Shown here in pieces: positions 1-9,842 of a stretch of DNA of 64,000 bases (the first letter of the stretch is position 1; every line of letters starts with the position of its first letter). The notes beneath the pieces were generated by a model, which was not told the origin of the DNA, made no database searches, and saw only the letters and a list, made by a program, of their open reading frames with translations. The stretch is from assembly GCF_000300235.2 (NCBI RefSeq), contig NZ_CP004388.1, positions 3,170,001 to 3,234,000 of the forward strand. The letters run 5' to 3'. The DNA is from Thalassospira xiamenensis M-5 = DSM 17429 (GTDB lineage Bacteria > Pseudomonadota > Alphaproteobacteria > Rhodospirillales > Thalassospiraceae). A program made the translations under genes and the position numbers.

Positions 1-2
1 AG

Positions 3-353
3 ATCGGCCGCAATGGGGGTTATGGCAACTATATCCGTCTGCGCCACAACGATTCCTATGATACCGCATATGCCCATATGAAGGGCTTCGCCAAGGGCCT
101 TAAACAGGGATCGCGGGTCAAGCAGGGGGATGTCATCGGTTATGTCGGCACCACCGGCGCATCGACCGGCCCGCACCTGCATTTCGAAATCCTGAAAAAC
201 AACGCCCAGGTCAACCCGATCAAGGTCAAGATGCCAAGCGGCAAGACCCTTAAAGGAAACGAACTGAAAACTTTCCTGGCCAAGGCAGAGGGGCTCCGCG
301 GGCAATATGCCGAACTTTCGATGCATAACCGCAAAGTCGCCAGCGCCGAATAA
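3..353 (+). CDS. M23-family cell-wall peptidase, C-terminal part (5' end outside window)
   Basis: Open frame enters from the left edge and stops at 351-353. The translation contains NYIRLRHND, AYAHMKGF and GPHLHFEI, the last being the HxH metal-binding motif of LytM/M23 zinc endopeptidases. These enzymes cut peptidoglycan cross-links, or act as inactive activators of amidases, in the periplasm. Both the YAHM and HLHF histidine motifs are present, so the metal site looks intact as far as it can be seen. The tail after the domain is about 45 residues and charged. The N-terminal half, with any signal peptide, coiled coil or LysM domain, is not in the window, so the subfamily cannot be told. A strong hairpin follows the stop codon. 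Confidence 0.85.
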   Translation: MGRNGGYGNYIRLRHNDSYDTAYAHMKGFAKGLKQGSRVKQGDVIGYVGTTGASTGPHLHFEILKNNAQVNPIKVKMPSGKTLKGNELKTFLAKAEGLRGQYAELSMHNRKVASAE

Positions 354-376
354 ACAGCACTTCCTGAAAATTTAGC

Positions 377-398
377 AAGCCCGCCATTTGGCGGGCTT
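377..398. terminator. Bidirectional terminator between M23 peptidase and lysR
   Basis: Perfect 9-bp stem (AAGCCCGCC / GGCGGGCTT) with a four-base loop. It lies between two convergent genes and touches the stop codon of the lysR gene, so it can serve both. Confidence 0.75.
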
Positions 399-1321
399 TA
401 TGCTTTTGGTGCCTGCTCGCCCCCCAGCATTTTATGCAGTTCAAGAATAAGACCGTCATAGAAATCACGTGCCATACCCGATAACGGCCGCACGTTGGAC
501 GTAATGATTTCCAGTGGCTCCATAATGCGAGGACGAAACGGCAGCAACCGGATGTTGGGAAAGTTGAAGGCATCGCTGAAATACCGGCAATTAAGCGCAT
601 CGACCAATGTCAAACCCATGCCGAGATTGACAAACGACATGGCATGAACCGTCGTATGGACCTCGATGATACGATTGAACGTGATCCCGGCATCGTCATA
701 AGCCCGGCGCAATTCCCGTGTGGTGGCATTTTCCGAATCAAGTGTGATCCAGGGGGATGTTCCGGCATCCGCCAATGTCACCTCATCAAGCCGGGCGGCC
801 GGGTGATCAAGTGGAACGGCACAGAAGCAGGGCAAATCCATCGAAACCGATTCATGGCTAAGCGAGCTTTCGGATTTATCCACCAGCCCGATCTGATACT
901 GCCCGGATGCCACCCCCTGCCGAATCACTGAACAACCCGCATGATGCAGGCTGACCTGCACACCGGGATTCCTTTTCATGTAATCGGCAATCAATTCCGG
1001 CAAAAAGCGATAGGCAGGGCCAAAGATGGAACAGATCCGCAGACGCCCGCCCTTATTATTGCGTGCCGCTTTCAGACTGTCTTCAAGATGGCTAAGCCCT
1101 TGCAGAATTGAATAAACTTCATCATGCAGGAAGTGCGCTTCGTCGGTCGGCAGGAGTTTACCGTTATGTCGGACGAATAGCTTGTAACCGATTTCCGCCT
1201 CGAAATTCGCCAGCATCTTGCTGGCAGCAGGCTGGCTGACGAAGCTTCGTTCGGCCGCGCGGGTGATACTGCCAGTGACAAAAACCTCGTGAAATATCCG
1301 TAAACGCTTGATATTCATCAA
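398..1321 (-). CDS. LysR-family transcriptional regulator
   Basis: 307 residues. An N-terminal winged helix-turn-helix (about residues 3-62, with FVTGSITRAAERSFVSQPAA) is followed by a type 2 periplasmic-binding-like effector domain (about 92-300), the standard LysR length and layout. The gene is divergent from an amino-acid ABC transporter and FAD oxidase operon, so it most likely controls that operon and responds to its substrate. The inverted repeat ATAACT-CGA-AGTTAT three bases upstream of its start has the T-N11-A form of a LysR box, which suggests autoregulation. A second Met codon lies immediately after the first, so the exact start is uncertain by one residue. The effector is unknown; opine and amino-acid regulators (OccR/NocR-like) are plausible relatives, but this is inference. 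Confidence 0.9.
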   Translation of the reverse strand: MMNIKRLRIFHEVFVTGSITRAAERSFVSQPAASKMLANFEAEIGYKLFVRHNGKLLPTDEAHFLHDEVYSILQGLSHLEDSLKAARNNKGGRLRICSIFGPAYRFLPELIADYMKRNPGVQVSLHHAGCSVIRQGVASGQYQIGLVDKSESSLSHESVSMDLPCFCAVPLDHPAARLDEVTLADAGTSPWITLDSENATTRELRRAYDDAGITFNRIIEVHTTVHAMSFVNLGMGLTLVDALNCRYFSDAFNFPNIRLLPFRPRIMEPLEIITSNVRPLSGMARDFYDGLILELHKMLGGEQAPKA

Positions 1322-1323
1322 TC

Positions 1324-1338
1324 ATAACTCGAAGTTAT
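1324..1338. promoter_or_regulatory. Candidate LysR operator (T-N11-A dyad)
   Basis: Perfect inverted repeat ATAACT-CGA-AGTTAT between the divergent lysR gene and the transporter operon, three bases from the lysR start codon. It matches the family's T-N11-A symmetry. Binding is inferred. Confidence 0.5.
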
Positions 1339-1508
1339 CGAACCATTAAAAACATTCAATACCATTATTCTTGTTCTTATCCTAGGATCACGATGATTTT
1401 GCGCCGGGGGGCCGGAAATCGCGTCTGATGCAGCAGCATCACAGATTGCGATACGGAAAACCGGTTTGCAGAAACAGCATCAACAAGAACCTTAATCAGG
1501 GAAGCATA

Positions 1509-2549
1509 ATGAATAAATTTGCCTCGGCTCTGGCTGTCAGTGCAGCCATGATTTTCGTCCAGACGTCGGCCAGTCAGGCCGAAGAAGGCACATCGACACT
1601 TCAGACCGTCAAGGATCGCGGCAGTGTCAGCTGTGTGATCGGGAACTCCTTCCCGGGCTTTTACAGCCTGAACAAGGAAGGCGAATGGCAGGGCATGGAT
1701 ATCGATATGTGCCGTGGTGTTGCCGCAGCCGTTTTCGGAGATGCAGGCAAGGTCAACTTCCTGCCGGTTCAGTGGGCACAGAGCTTTACCACGATCAAAA
1801 GCGGCAAGGGCGACATCCTTTCCAAAGGCATGACCTGGACGCTGTCACGTGATGTAAGCCAGGGCCTCGACTTCCTTGACACCTATTTCTATGACGGCCA
1901 GGGCTTCATGGTCCGCAAGGACCTTGGTGTCACGTCTGTCAAACAGCTTAAAGGGGCGACGGTCTGCGTGCTGACCGGCACGTCAAGCGAACTGAACCTT
2001 GCAGATTACAGCCGGACACATGGTCTGGACCTGAAAACCGTTGTTTTCGATGATTCGGCCGTGCGCAACACCGCGTTCTTTAACGATAACTGCGACGCGC
2101 TGACCAATGACAAATCCGGCCTTGCCGCACAACGTTCCGCCGCACCGAACCCGGCAGATTATGTTGTTCTGCCCGAAACCATTTCCAAGGAAGCCCTGTC
2201 ATTTGCCGTCAAACAGAATGATAGCGAATGGGCCAATGTCGTGAAATGGACCTTCCAGGCGATGGTTGCTGCCGAGGAATACGGCATTACCTCGGAAAAT
2301 GTTGATGACATGCGCGCCAATTCGGAAAGCCCGATCATCCGTCGTATTCTCGGGGTCGAAGGTGATCTGCATGTCGGTCTGGGATTGCCGCAGGACTGGG
2401 CCTATCAGGTCATCAAGAATGTTGGCAATTACGGCGAAATCTATGAACGCAATGTCGGCCCGGACAGCATTCTGGGTCTGGACCGCGAAGGTACGCTGAA
2501 TGCCCTTTGGCAGGATGGCGGCCTGATGTATGCAAAGTCATTCCGTTAA
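1509..2549 (+). CDS. Amino-acid ABC transporter, periplasmic binding protein (AapJ-like)
   Basis: 346 residues. The start at 1509 is preferred over an upstream start at 1428 because it follows a GGGAAG ribosome site and begins a clean signal peptide with cleavage near residue 24 (SQA/EE). The mature part is a type 2 solute-binding protein of the polar amino-acid family, with NSFPGFYSLN and WQGMDIDMCRGVAAAVFG as the typical first-lobe motifs. It closely follows the AapJ/BztA layout. It captures a polar amino acid or derivative in the periplasm and feeds the two permeases encoded just downstream. The exact ligand cannot be read from sequence; the FAD oxidase in the same operon suggests an amine or N-modified amino acid. 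Confidence 0.9.
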   Translation: MNKFASALAVSAAMIFVQTSASQAEEGTSTLQTVKDRGSVSCVIGNSFPGFYSLNKEGEWQGMDIDMCRGVAAAVFGDAGKVNFLPVQWAQSFTTIKSGKGDILSKGMTWTLSRDVSQGLDFLDTYFYDGQGFMVRKDLGVTSVKQLKGATVCVLTGTSSELNLADYSRTHGLDLKTVVFDDSAVRNTAFFNDNCDALTNDKSGLAAQRSAAPNPADYVVLPETISKEALSFAVKQNDSEWANVVKWTFQAMVAAEEYGITSENVDDMRANSESPIIRRILGVEGDLHVGLGLPQDWAYQVIKNVGNYGEIYERNVGPDSILGLDREGTLNALWQDGGLMYAKSFR

Positions 2550-2618
2550 TTCCGTACGTTCAGGCAGGCTGGTGATCCAGCCTGCCTGAATGCCCCACAT
2601 TCCCACGGTTACCCCGGT

Positions 2619-3821
2619 ATGAACTTTATTTCGCCATCGCGTCCAAAACCCGGCATCGCGCACAGCATTTTCTCCTGTCTGAACAAGGATTCAACACGCG
2701 GCGTGGTCATACAGGCCGCAACGCTTGGCCTTGTGCTGGCAGTTCTTTTGTATCTGTTTTCAAATTCGGCACAGAACCTTGACAGGCTCGGTCTGAGTTT
2801 CGGGTTTGACTTTCTGCAAACGACCGCCGGCTTTGACATAAGCTGGAGCCTGATCGCCTATGACCCGAGCATGAGCTATTGGCGGGTCTTTCTGGTCGGG
2901 ATCGTCAACACCCTGTTCCTGTCCTTCTGTGTCATTGTCTTTGGCACCCTTATCGGCACCATTGTTGGCATTTTGCGCCTGTCCCATAACCCGTTGGTAT
3001 CGCAACTGGCGCGATGCTATGTCGAGGTGGTCCGCAATGTCCCACTGCTGATCCAGATTATTTTCTGGTTCACCACCGTCTTTTCCGCCCTGCCGCCACC
3101 GCGCAGCGGTTACGGGTTTGCCGGGCTGATCTTTTTGAACAATCGCGGCTTTTACATGCCATCCGCCGTCAGTGATATGTCTGGCTGGCTGATTGCCGCA
3201 GTAAGCCTGATATTGCTTGGCACGCTCTGGTTCCTGCTGCGTAGCATACGTCGCCAGCAACGCCAGAACGGATCGGTCAGCCGTTCGTACCGGATTGCCT
3301 TTGCCCTCTGGGGTCTTGTGTTATGTGGCATGGCCCTGATCGTTGGCAGTTCATTGCGCTGGTCGGTACCCGCGTTGCAGGGCTTCAATATCGAGGGCGG
3401 CATGTTTTTGCCCTCGGCATTTGGCGCGGCCTTTATCGCAATGACGGTTTACCGGTCCGCCGCCATTGCCGAAACCGTGCGTGCGGGTATGGAATCCATC
3501 AGCAAGGGACAACATGAAGCCGCCGCGACCATCGGCTTTTCACGGTTTCAGACGCTTCGCCTGATCCTGATTCCACAGGCCGTTCGCGCCATTATTCCCC
3601 CGCTTGCCAATTCCTGGCTGGTCGCGACCAAGGATTCGTCGCTTGCCGTTGCCATCGGCTTTCCCGAACTGGTGTCGGTCTTTATGCAGACATCGGTCAA
3701 CCAGACGGGGCGCGCGATCGAGATCATTTCGATGGTGATGGGCTTTTACGTCGTGGTCAGTCTGATCATTTCATATCTGCTCAACAAATATAACGCCCAC
3801 GTGCAAATCAAGGCGAGGTAA
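2619..3821 (+). CDS. Amino-acid ABC transporter permease (AapQ-like)
   Basis: 400 residues with several hydrophobic membrane segments and a C-terminal permease core. The coupling-helix EAA motif is visible (GQHEAAATIGFSR, then IPQAVR). The long insert between early membrane segments (about residues 150-260) is typical of AapQ rather than of shorter HisQ-type permeases. It pairs with the next gene to form the inner-membrane channel for the binding protein upstream. It lies 69 bp after the binding-protein gene and three bases before the second permease, so this is one operon. No strong ribosome site precedes the ATG. Confidence 0.88.
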   Translation: MNFISPSRPKPGIAHSIFSCLNKDSTRGVVIQAATLGLVLAVLLYLFSNSAQNLDRLGLSFGFDFLQTTAGFDISWSLIAYDPSMSYWRVFLVGIVNTLFLSFCVIVFGTLIGTIVGILRLSHNPLVSQLARCYVEVVRNVPLLIQIIFWFTTVFSALPPPRSGYGFAGLIFLNNRGFYMPSAVSDMSGWLIAAVSLILLGTLWFLLRSIRRQQRQNGSVSRSYRIAFALWGLVLCGMALIVGSSLRWSVPALQGFNIEGGMFLPSAFGAAFIAMTVYRSAAIAETVRAGMESISKGQHEAAATIGFSRFQTLRLILIPQAVRAIIPPLANSWLVATKDSSLAVAIGFPELVSVFMQTSVNQTGRAIEIISMVMGFYVVVSLIISYLLNKYNAHVQIKAR

Positions 3822-3824
3822 GCA

Positions 3825-5168
3825 ATGTCTGAACAGAAGCTCAAACATTTCGTTCCCACCCCGCCCCGCCTTCCGGCCACGAACGAGCAAAACCTGCTAC
3901 GCCGCATTCAAAAGCGCTGCTTTAACAGCATCGGCAACAGCCTGCTGACCATTTCGGTTCTGGTGCTGATCTATTATGTCGCGAAGTCGTTTCTTGACTG
4001 GGCTGTCTTCAACGCGGTGTGGAATGCGGCCACCCGGCGCGAATGCATGGATATAAGCCCGGATGGTGCCTGCTGGGCCGGTGTGATCGACTGGTTTAAC
4101 GGCCTGATTTACGGACGTTATCCGGATGAAGAACAATGGCGCGTCAATAGCGGTGTCATCATGGCGCTTTTGTGGTTATTGCCCCTGATGACCCGGCGCA
4201 TTGCCTATCGCAATTCCATCCTGATCAGCTGGATCACCCTGTATCCGTTCCTTGGGGCCTATATGTTTCTTGGCGGCACCTTCGGACAGGATGTCGGGAT
4301 CATTCATATGATCTTTACGTCGCTGGCTGCGGGCTACTTCATCCTGCTGTATCTGAACTGGATGCTGTGTGCCGCCGGGCAGCCATCCCTGCCGGAAAGG
4401 CTGACACCGCTGACGTCAAAGCTGTTTCGGCGCGGGCAACATATGAACGGTTTCCTTTTGGTCTGGGCCGTTCTGTCGATCCTTTGCGGCGGCGTACTGG
4501 CGCAGGTGCATCTGGAACCGGTTCCGGTGGATCGTTGGGGCGGATTGTTCCTCACACTGATCATTGCATCCTTTGCGATTACCATGTCCATTCCGGTCGG
4601 CATTCTACTGGCCCTTGGGCGACGCTCGAAACTACCGGTCATTCACTGGCTATCGATGATGCTGATCGAACTGGTACGCGCGGTTCCGCTGATTACCGTT
4701 CTGTTCATGGCCGTAACCCTTTTGCCGATCTTTTTGCCAAGCGGTGCCGAGCCCGACAAGCTGTCGCAGGTCCTGTTTGCGGTCTGCCTGTTTGCCGGGG
4801 CCTATATGGCCGAAAACATTCGCGGCGGCCTGCAAGCCATTCCCGACGGCCAATATGAAGCCGCCCAGACACTGGGCCTTGGCTATTGGTTGACCATGGG
4901 GCTGATCATTCTGCCACAGGCCATGCGGCTGATGATCCCCAACATCATGACATCCTTTATCAGCATGCTCAAAGACACGACCCTGGTGTCGATCATCGGC
5001 CTGTTCGACATCATGCTGATGGCGCGCAATATCGCCAACGACAAAAACTGGATCGGCCTTCATACAGAGCCGCTTGCCCTGATTTCGATCCTGTTCTTCG
5101 TGATGTGCTACGGCATGTCGCAATACAGCCTGAACCTTGAAAAACGACTGAAAGCGCATCGCTCATGA
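3825..5168 (+). CDS. Amino-acid ABC transporter permease (AapM-like)
   Basis: 447 residues, the second membrane subunit of the importer. Hydrophobic segments run through the protein, and the coupling motif [14 protein letters not shown] followed by [12 protein letters not shown] sits near residues 345-375, as in AapM. It is longer than the classical AapM of about 380 residues because of an extended N-terminal half. The ATG follows the first permease by three bases, with GAGGTAAGC as ribosome site. Its last four bases overlap the start of the ATPase gene (ATGA), indicating translational coupling. Confidence 0.88.
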   Translation: MSEQKLKHFVPTPPRLPATNEQNLLRRIQKRCFNSIGNSLLTISVLVLIYYVAKSFLDWAVFNAVWNAATRRECMDISPDGACWAGVIDWFNGLIYGRYPDEEQWRVNSGVIMALLWLLPLMTRRIAYRNSILISWITLYPFLGAYMFLGGTFGQDVGIIHMIFTSLAAGYFILLYLNWMLCAAGQPSLPERLTPLTSKLFRRGQHMNGFLLVWAVLSILCGGVLAQVHLEPVPVDRWGGLFLTLIIASFAITMSIPVGILLALGRRSKLPVIHWLSMMLIELVRAVPLITVLFMAVTLLPIFLPSGAEPDKLSQVLFAVCLFAGAYMAENIRGGLQAIPDGQYEAAQTLGLGYWLTMGLIILPQAMRLMIPNIMTSFISMLKDTTLVSIIGLFDIMLMARNIANDKNWIGLHTEPLALISILFFVMCYGMSQYSLNLEKRLKAHRS

Positions 5169-5935
5169 CTCTGTCTGATCCGCAGGCACCGGCAGGCAAA
5201 CTGTCCCGCCCGGCCATTGAAATCGATAACCTGAACAAATGGTTTGGATCCTATCACGCCTTGCGTGACGTCTCCCTGACCGTTGGCGAGCAGGAGATCA
5301 TGGTGGTGTGCGGCCCCTCTGGCTCCGGCAAGTCCACTTTGATTCGCTGCCTCAATCATCTTGAAGAATATCAGGAGGGCCGGATTTGCGTCTTTGGGCA
5401 GGAACTTGCCCGCGACCAGAAAAGTGACCGGTTCATTCATCAAACCATGGGCATGGTATTTCAGAACTTTAATCTGTTTCCCCATCTTACGGTTTTACAG
5501 AATTGCACGCTTGGCCTGACATGGTTGCGCAAGAAAACCGAAAGCGAAGCCCGCGATATCGCCATGGGATTGCTTGAACGTGTTGGCATCGAGCATCTTG
5601 CGGATCGCTTCCCCGGGCAGCTCTCCGGCGGTCAGCAACAGCGCGTGGCGATTTCGCGCTCCCTCGCGATGGACCCCAAAATCATGCTGTTTGATGAACC
5701 GACATCCGCCCTTGACCCCGAAATGGTCAAGGAGGTGCTTGATGTGATGGTCAAGCTTGCTGAAACCGGCATGACCATGGTGTGTGTCACCCACGAAATG
5801 CAGTTCGCCCGTCAGGTCGCCGACCGCGTGGTGTTCATGCAGGACGGCGAAATTGTTGAAGTTGGCCCACCTGAGCAAGTCCTCTTGCATCCGCAATGGG
5901 ATCGCACGCGGGAGTTCCTCAATCACATTCTGTAG
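5165..5935 (+). CDS. Amino-acid ABC transporter ATPase (AapP-like)
   Basis: 256 residues, a complete nucleotide-binding subunit of a polar amino-acid importer. Walker A is GPSGSGKST (about residues 53-61), the Q-loop is in [11 protein letters not shown], the signature is LSGGQQQR, Walker B is [12 protein letters not shown], and the switch histidine is in VCVTHEM. It powers transport through the two permeases encoded upstream, whose second gene overlaps it by four bases. All catalytic residues are present. Confidence 0.93.
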   Translation: MTLSDPQAPAGKLSRPAIEIDNLNKWFGSYHALRDVSLTVGEQEIMVVCGPSGSGKSTLIRCLNHLEEYQEGRICVFGQELARDQKSDRFIHQTMGMVFQNFNLFPHLTVLQNCTLGLTWLRKKTESEARDIAMGLLERVGIEHLADRFPGQLSGGQQQRVAISRSLAMDPKIMLFDEPTSALDPEMVKEVLDVMVKLAETGMTMVCVTHEMQFARQVADRVVFMQDGEIVEVGPPEQVLLHPQWDRTREFLNHIL

Positions 5936-5984
5936 GTCCTAGTCCCTAATCCCCGATACACGCCCTGAAACGGAACACATCGAG

Positions 5985-7295
5985 ATGTTGGCAAAACATT
6001 CATCGAACTATATCCATGCGCCTTATTGGCAGGCGGCCATCGCGCCGAAAAAACCCGAAGCATCGATCAACCACCGCGATCTTCCCAAGCGTGCCGATAC
6101 CGTAATTATCGGCGGGGGCTATACCGGCATCTCGGCCGCCATCACCCTTGCCCGCGCCGGGCAGAAAGTCGTTGTTTTCGAAGCCGACGCGTTCGGTAAC
6201 GGTGCCAGCAGCCGCAATGGCGGAATGCTTGGCCCAAGCTTCAGCAAGCTGGGTGAAAATGGCCTTGAACGCCAATATGGCCGCGAACAGGTTCACGCCA
6301 CGATCCGCGAAAGTCTGGCTGCCTTTAACTGGCTGGTCGATTTCATCCGCACCGAACAGATCGATTGCGACCTTCAGATATGCGGCCGTTTTCGCGGCGC
6401 CAGTCACCCCGCTCACTATGCCGGTCTGATCGAACAGGCCAGCGAAATTGCCAAGATTGTCGACTTCTCCGCAATTGAAATCAGCCGCACCCAACAGGGC
6501 GACGAAGTCGGATCGAACGCCTATTACGGCGGCGTGGTTTATCCGACCGATGGCGCGGTCCATCCGGCCAAGCTTTTTCACGGTCTGTGTGAAATTGCAA
6601 AGCGCGACGGGGCATTACTGTTTGATCACAGTCCCGTACGTCAGGTGATTAAAAACAACAGCCAGTTCACCATCAGCATCGATGACAAGAAAATCACCGC
6701 CGATCATGTCATCATCGCGACCAACGGCTATACCGGCGGGCCGTTCGGTAAATTCAAACGCCGCCTGATTCCGATCCGCTCCGCGATGATTGCAACCGAA
6801 GAATTGCCGGAATCCGTCATCCGGTCGGTGTCACCCAAACTACGCTGTCATGGCAGCACCGAACGCCTGTCGGTCTATTACCGTCCCTCCCCCGATGGCA
6901 AACGCATCCTGTTTGGCGGGCGGTCGCTTGGTTATGGTGATTGCCCGCAGATATATCATAAATACCTGCAAAACTTCATGACGCGCCTGTTCCCGCAGCT
7001 ATCAAACGCAAAACTTGATTACGTCTGGTCGGGCAAAATCGCCTACACGTTCGATCATGTCCCCCATATCGGGGTAATGGATGGCATGCATTATGCCATG
7101 GGCTATTGCGGATCGGGTGTCGGACGGGCGAATTACTTCGGACGCAAGATTGCGCAAAAGGTGCTTGATCAGGCCGAAGGTTACACAATCTTTGAAGAAT
7201 TCCCCTTCAAGACCCGCCCGTTCTATACCGGTCATCCGTGGTTCCTGCCCGCGATCATGAAATGGCACAGTCTGGCGGATCGACTTGGGTTTTAG
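5985..7295 (+). CDS. FAD-dependent amine/amino-acid oxidoreductase (DAO family, PuuB-like)
   Basis: 436 residues. The dinucleotide-binding motif VIIGGGYTGISAAITLARAG lies near residues 40-59, followed by the GNGASSRNGGM segment typical of the DAO family that includes gamma-glutamylputrescine oxidase and glycine oxidase. It probably oxidises a C-N bond in the compound imported by the preceding transporter, giving an aldehyde or oxo-acid and reduced FAD. It lies 49 bp behind the ATPase gene and is followed by a terminator, so it ends the operon. Opine oxidase, sarcosine-type oxidase and gamma-glutamyl-amine oxidase are all possible. The substrate is not decided by the sequence. Confidence 0.85.
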   Translation: MLAKHSSNYIHAPYWQAAIAPKKPEASINHRDLPKRADTVIIGGGYTGISAAITLARAGQKVVVFEADAFGNGASSRNGGMLGPSFSKLGENGLERQYGREQVHATIRESLAAFNWLVDFIRTEQIDCDLQICGRFRGASHPAHYAGLIEQASEIAKIVDFSAIEISRTQQGDEVGSNAYYGGVVYPTDGAVHPAKLFHGLCEIAKRDGALLFDHSPVRQVIKNNSQFTISIDDKKITADHVIIATNGYTGGPFGKFKRRLIPIRSAMIATEELPESVIRSVSPKLRCHGSTERLSVYYRPSPDGKRILFGGRSLGYGDCPQIYHKYLQNFMTRLFPQLSNAKLDYVWSGKIAYTFDHVPHIGVMDGMHYAMGYCGSGVGRANYFGRKIAQKVLDQAEGYTIFEEFPFKTRPFYTGHPWFLPAIMKWHSLADRLGF

Positions 7296-7326
7296 GGGCG
7301 GCATTAATCCCCCTCGGAAACAAGAA

Positions 7327-7352
7327 AAGGGCGGCCCGACGGGGCCGCCCTT
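7327..7352. terminator. Terminator after the transporter-oxidase operon
   Basis: Perfect 11-bp stem AAGGGCGGCCC / GGGCCGCCCTT with a four-base loop, between two convergent genes, so it can serve both. Confidence 0.8.
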
Positions 7353-7386
7353 GCTCGTTTTTCAATCCATAGCCGATTGTTGGGGC

Positions 7387-9183
7387 CTATGCTGCATCCT
7401 GTTCGAACTGCAACCTGGCCAGACGTCCATAAAGCGGGTTTGATTCCATAAGTTCCTGATGGGTCCCTATGGCAATCAGCTTTCCGTCATCAATCACGGC
7501 AATCCGGTCGGCATGCAGCACGGTTGCCAGTCGATGGGCAATCACAAGGGTGGTGCGTGTTGCCATGATGGTTTCAAGTGCCTTCTGGACCACCTGCTCG
7601 CTTTCGGCATCCAGCGCACTGGTGGCTTCGTCAAGCAGCAGAACCGACGGATTGCGCAGGATTGCGCGCGCAATCGCGATGCGCTGGCGCTGCCCACCCG
7701 AAAGACGAACGCCCCTTTCCCCCAGGAAGCTGTCAAAACCGTCGGGCAACCGATCAAGGAATTCGGTTGCATGGGCGGCATCGGCCGCCGCCCGGACGTC
7801 CTCGTCGGACGCGTCAGGGCGGCCATAGCGGATGTTTTCCCACGCATTGGCGGCAAAAATCACCGGATCCTGCGCCACCAGACCAATCCGTTCGCGCACG
7901 GCTATCGGATCAGCCGTACGGATATCGACGTCATCGACTTTGATCACGCCGTTCGCCGGATCGTAGAATCGCAGCAAAAGCTGAAACACGGTGGTTTTGC
8001 CCGCACCCGACGGGCCGACAAGTGCTACGGTTTCCCCCGGTTTGACCTGCAACGAAAAACCGGTCAGTGCCGAGCGGTCCGGGCGCGCCGGATAATGGAA
8101 AGTGACGTTTTCAAAACTGACATGGCCAAGATGTTTTTGCGGCATCTGGACGGGGTTTGCCGGTGCGGCAATCGCCGGTTCGGTTTCAAGCAACCCCATC
8201 AGGCGTTCAGCCGCCCCCGCCGCGCGTTGCAGATCACCGATCACTTCACTGATGGCACCTACAGAACCGGCAACAACAATGGCATAGAACACAAAGGCAG
8301 AAAGGTCCCCGGCCGAAATCGTGCCATCAAGCACGTCATGCCCGCCGATCCATAAAATCGTCCCCACCGCGCCAAAGACCATGACGATAACGATGGCGGT
8401 CAGAAGGGCGCGCGCCGAAATACGCGAAATCGCGGTTTTGAATGCGCCTTCGACAAAGCCATCAAACTTGTCGCTTTCAATCTTTTCGTGGGTATAGGCC
8501 TGAACCGTCCGCAGCGCATTGAGCGATTCTTCGGAAAAGGCACTGACATCGGCGATGCGGTCCTGTGCCTCGCGCGACAGGCGGCGTACCCGGCGCCCGT
8601 AACCGATGATCGGCACCACCACCAACGGCACGACGAGCAAAACAAGTGCGGTCAGTTTGGGGCTGGTGATCGCCAGCATGGTCAGACCGCCGACAAACAT
8701 CAGGATATTGCGCAGCGCAATCGAAACACTTGATCCGATCACAACCTGCAAAAGGGTGGTGTCTGTTGTCAACCGCGAGAGGACTTCACCCGTCCGGGTG
8801 ACCTCAAAGAATCCCGGATCCAGCCGGATGATATGGGCGTAAACCGCCGAACGGATATCGGCAACAACACGCTCCCCGATCCACGATACCAGAAAGAACC
8901 GGGCATAGCTTGCCCCGGCCATAAGCAGCGTTACGGCAAACAGAACAAAAAGCGCCTGATCAAGCAGGGAGGCATTGCCATCGGCAAACCCCTGATCAAC
9001 AAGCATGCGCAACCCGCTGCCAAGCGCAAGCACCGTGCCCGACGCAACAACCAGTGCCACCATCGCGCCGGCAACCTGCAACCTGTAGGGCCGAACGAAG
9101 GGGATAATGGCGCGAAGAGCGGAGAAATTACGACTGGAGTCCCTGTCTGCAAGACGGGGTGAAGTACGAGGATTTAATGCCAC
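7387..9183 (-). CDS. ABC exporter half-transporter (fused membrane and ATPase domains)
   Basis: 598 residues. An N-terminal six-helix exporter domain (about residues 25-325) is fused to an ATPase domain with Walker A GPSGAGKTT, signature LSGGQRQR and Walker B VLLLDEATSALD. This is the MsbA/ABCB half-transporter layout, so it works as a homodimer in the inner membrane and exports a lipid, peptide or drug. The start is a GTG at 9183 behind GGAAGG. It lies 45 bp downstream of the frataxin gene on the same strand. The substrate is unknown. Neighbouring L31 and DUF1465 genes resemble a cluster I recall from other alphaproteobacteria. Confidence 0.9.
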   Translation of the reverse strand: MALNPRTSPRLADRDSSRNFSALRAIIPFVRPYRLQVAGAMVALVVASGTVLALGSGLRMLVDQGFADGNASLLDQALFVLFAVTLLMAGASYARFFLVSWIGERVVADIRSAVYAHIIRLDPGFFEVTRTGEVLSRLTTDTTLLQVVIGSSVSIALRNILMFVGGLTMLAITSPKLTALVLLVVPLVVVPIIGYGRRVRRLSREAQDRIADVSAFSEESLNALRTVQAYTHEKIESDKFDGFVEGAFKTAISRISARALLTAIVIVMVFGAVGTILWIGGHDVLDGTISAGDLSAFVFYAIVVAGSVGAISEVIGDLQRAAGAAERLMGLLETEPAIAAPANPVQMPQKHLGHVSFENVTFHYPARPDRSALTGFSLQVKPGETVALVGPSGAGKTTVFQLLLRFYDPANGVIKVDDVDIRTADPIAVRERIGLVAQDPVIFAANAWENIRYGRPDASDEDVRAAADAAHATEFLDRLPDGFDSFLGERGVRLSGGQRQRIAIARAILRNPSVLLLDEATSALDAESEQVVQKALETIMATRTTLVIAHRLATVLHADRIAVIDDGKLIAIGTHQELMESNPLYGRLARLQFEQDAA

Positions 9184-9228
9184 AGCAGCCTTCCAGTTTA
9201 CGCTTTTCCTGCCATTTCCATGATCGGA

Positions 9229-9561
9229 TCAGTCGAGATCAAGTCGCCGACCGGTCTTCACCGCAAGATCAGCCGAAAGCTGATCGGTCAGCGTCGTCGA
9301 CCCGCGGGTCGAGGTCCAGCTTTCATTGTCTTCATCGAAATCATAATGGCTGGCTCCGCTGACCGGCGAGGACATCCATATCTGGCGGTTCGGACCATGT
9401 TTATTGATGATGAACTGTTCACCCGAGTCGAGCTCGATCGTCAGGATTCCCGATTGCAGATCGACATCAAGATCATCGCCCATCTCGTCATCTATATGAT
9501 CCGAGAGGGTTTCGATGGTGTCATCAGCAAGCTGATGGAAGCGGGTTTCATCAAGGGCCAC
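9229..9561 (-). CDS. cyaY: Frataxin homologue, iron-sulfur cluster assembly protein
   Basis: About 110 residues from a GTG at 9561, chosen because GGAG precedes it by eight bases and the length then matches frataxins; a TTG at 9606 would add 15 residues. The protein has the acidic first helix (ETLSDHIDDEMGDDLDVDL) and the strand pattern LTIELDSGEQFIINKHGP ... QIWMSSP ... HYDF of CyaY. Frataxins bind iron and tune cysteine desulfurase activity in iron-sulfur cluster assembly in the cytoplasm. The gene is on its own here rather than in an isc or suf cluster and is followed by the ABC exporter. Recognition rests on the whole strand pattern. Confidence 0.8.
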   Translation of the reverse strand: MALDETRFHQLADDTIETLSDHIDDEMGDDLDVDLQSGILTIELDSGEQFIINKHGPNRQIWMSSPVSGASHYDFDEDNESWTSTRGSTTLTDQLSADLAVKTGRRLDLD

Positions 9562-9784
9562 GATCAACACTCCGTCTGTCAAAAGGGGCAAAACGCCCCC
9601 TGGCAAGGCGACAATTTCATATGCTGGCGCACCATACTATATAAAGAGTCTCGCGCAAGTCTGCATCACACAGGAACCACGGATTATTACCCGATGCGGT
9701 GTGCAATATCACCCTGCCCGCCGGGAAAAAACGCCTATCGCAACCGTTAATCAGGCTTTATCCAATAATTCCCGGATACAGGGG

Positions 9785-9813
9785 TTGCATAGGTCGATTT
9801 TTTACCTTATACA
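9785..9813 (+). promoter_or_regulatory. Sigma-70-type promoter of rpmE
   Basis: TTGCAT at 9785-9790 and TATACA at 9808-9813 are separated by 17 bases and lie about 30 bp before the rpmE start codon. Confidence 0.6.
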
Positions 9814-9842
9814 CCGCGCTTCAAATTCCGGAGTGATAGGCG

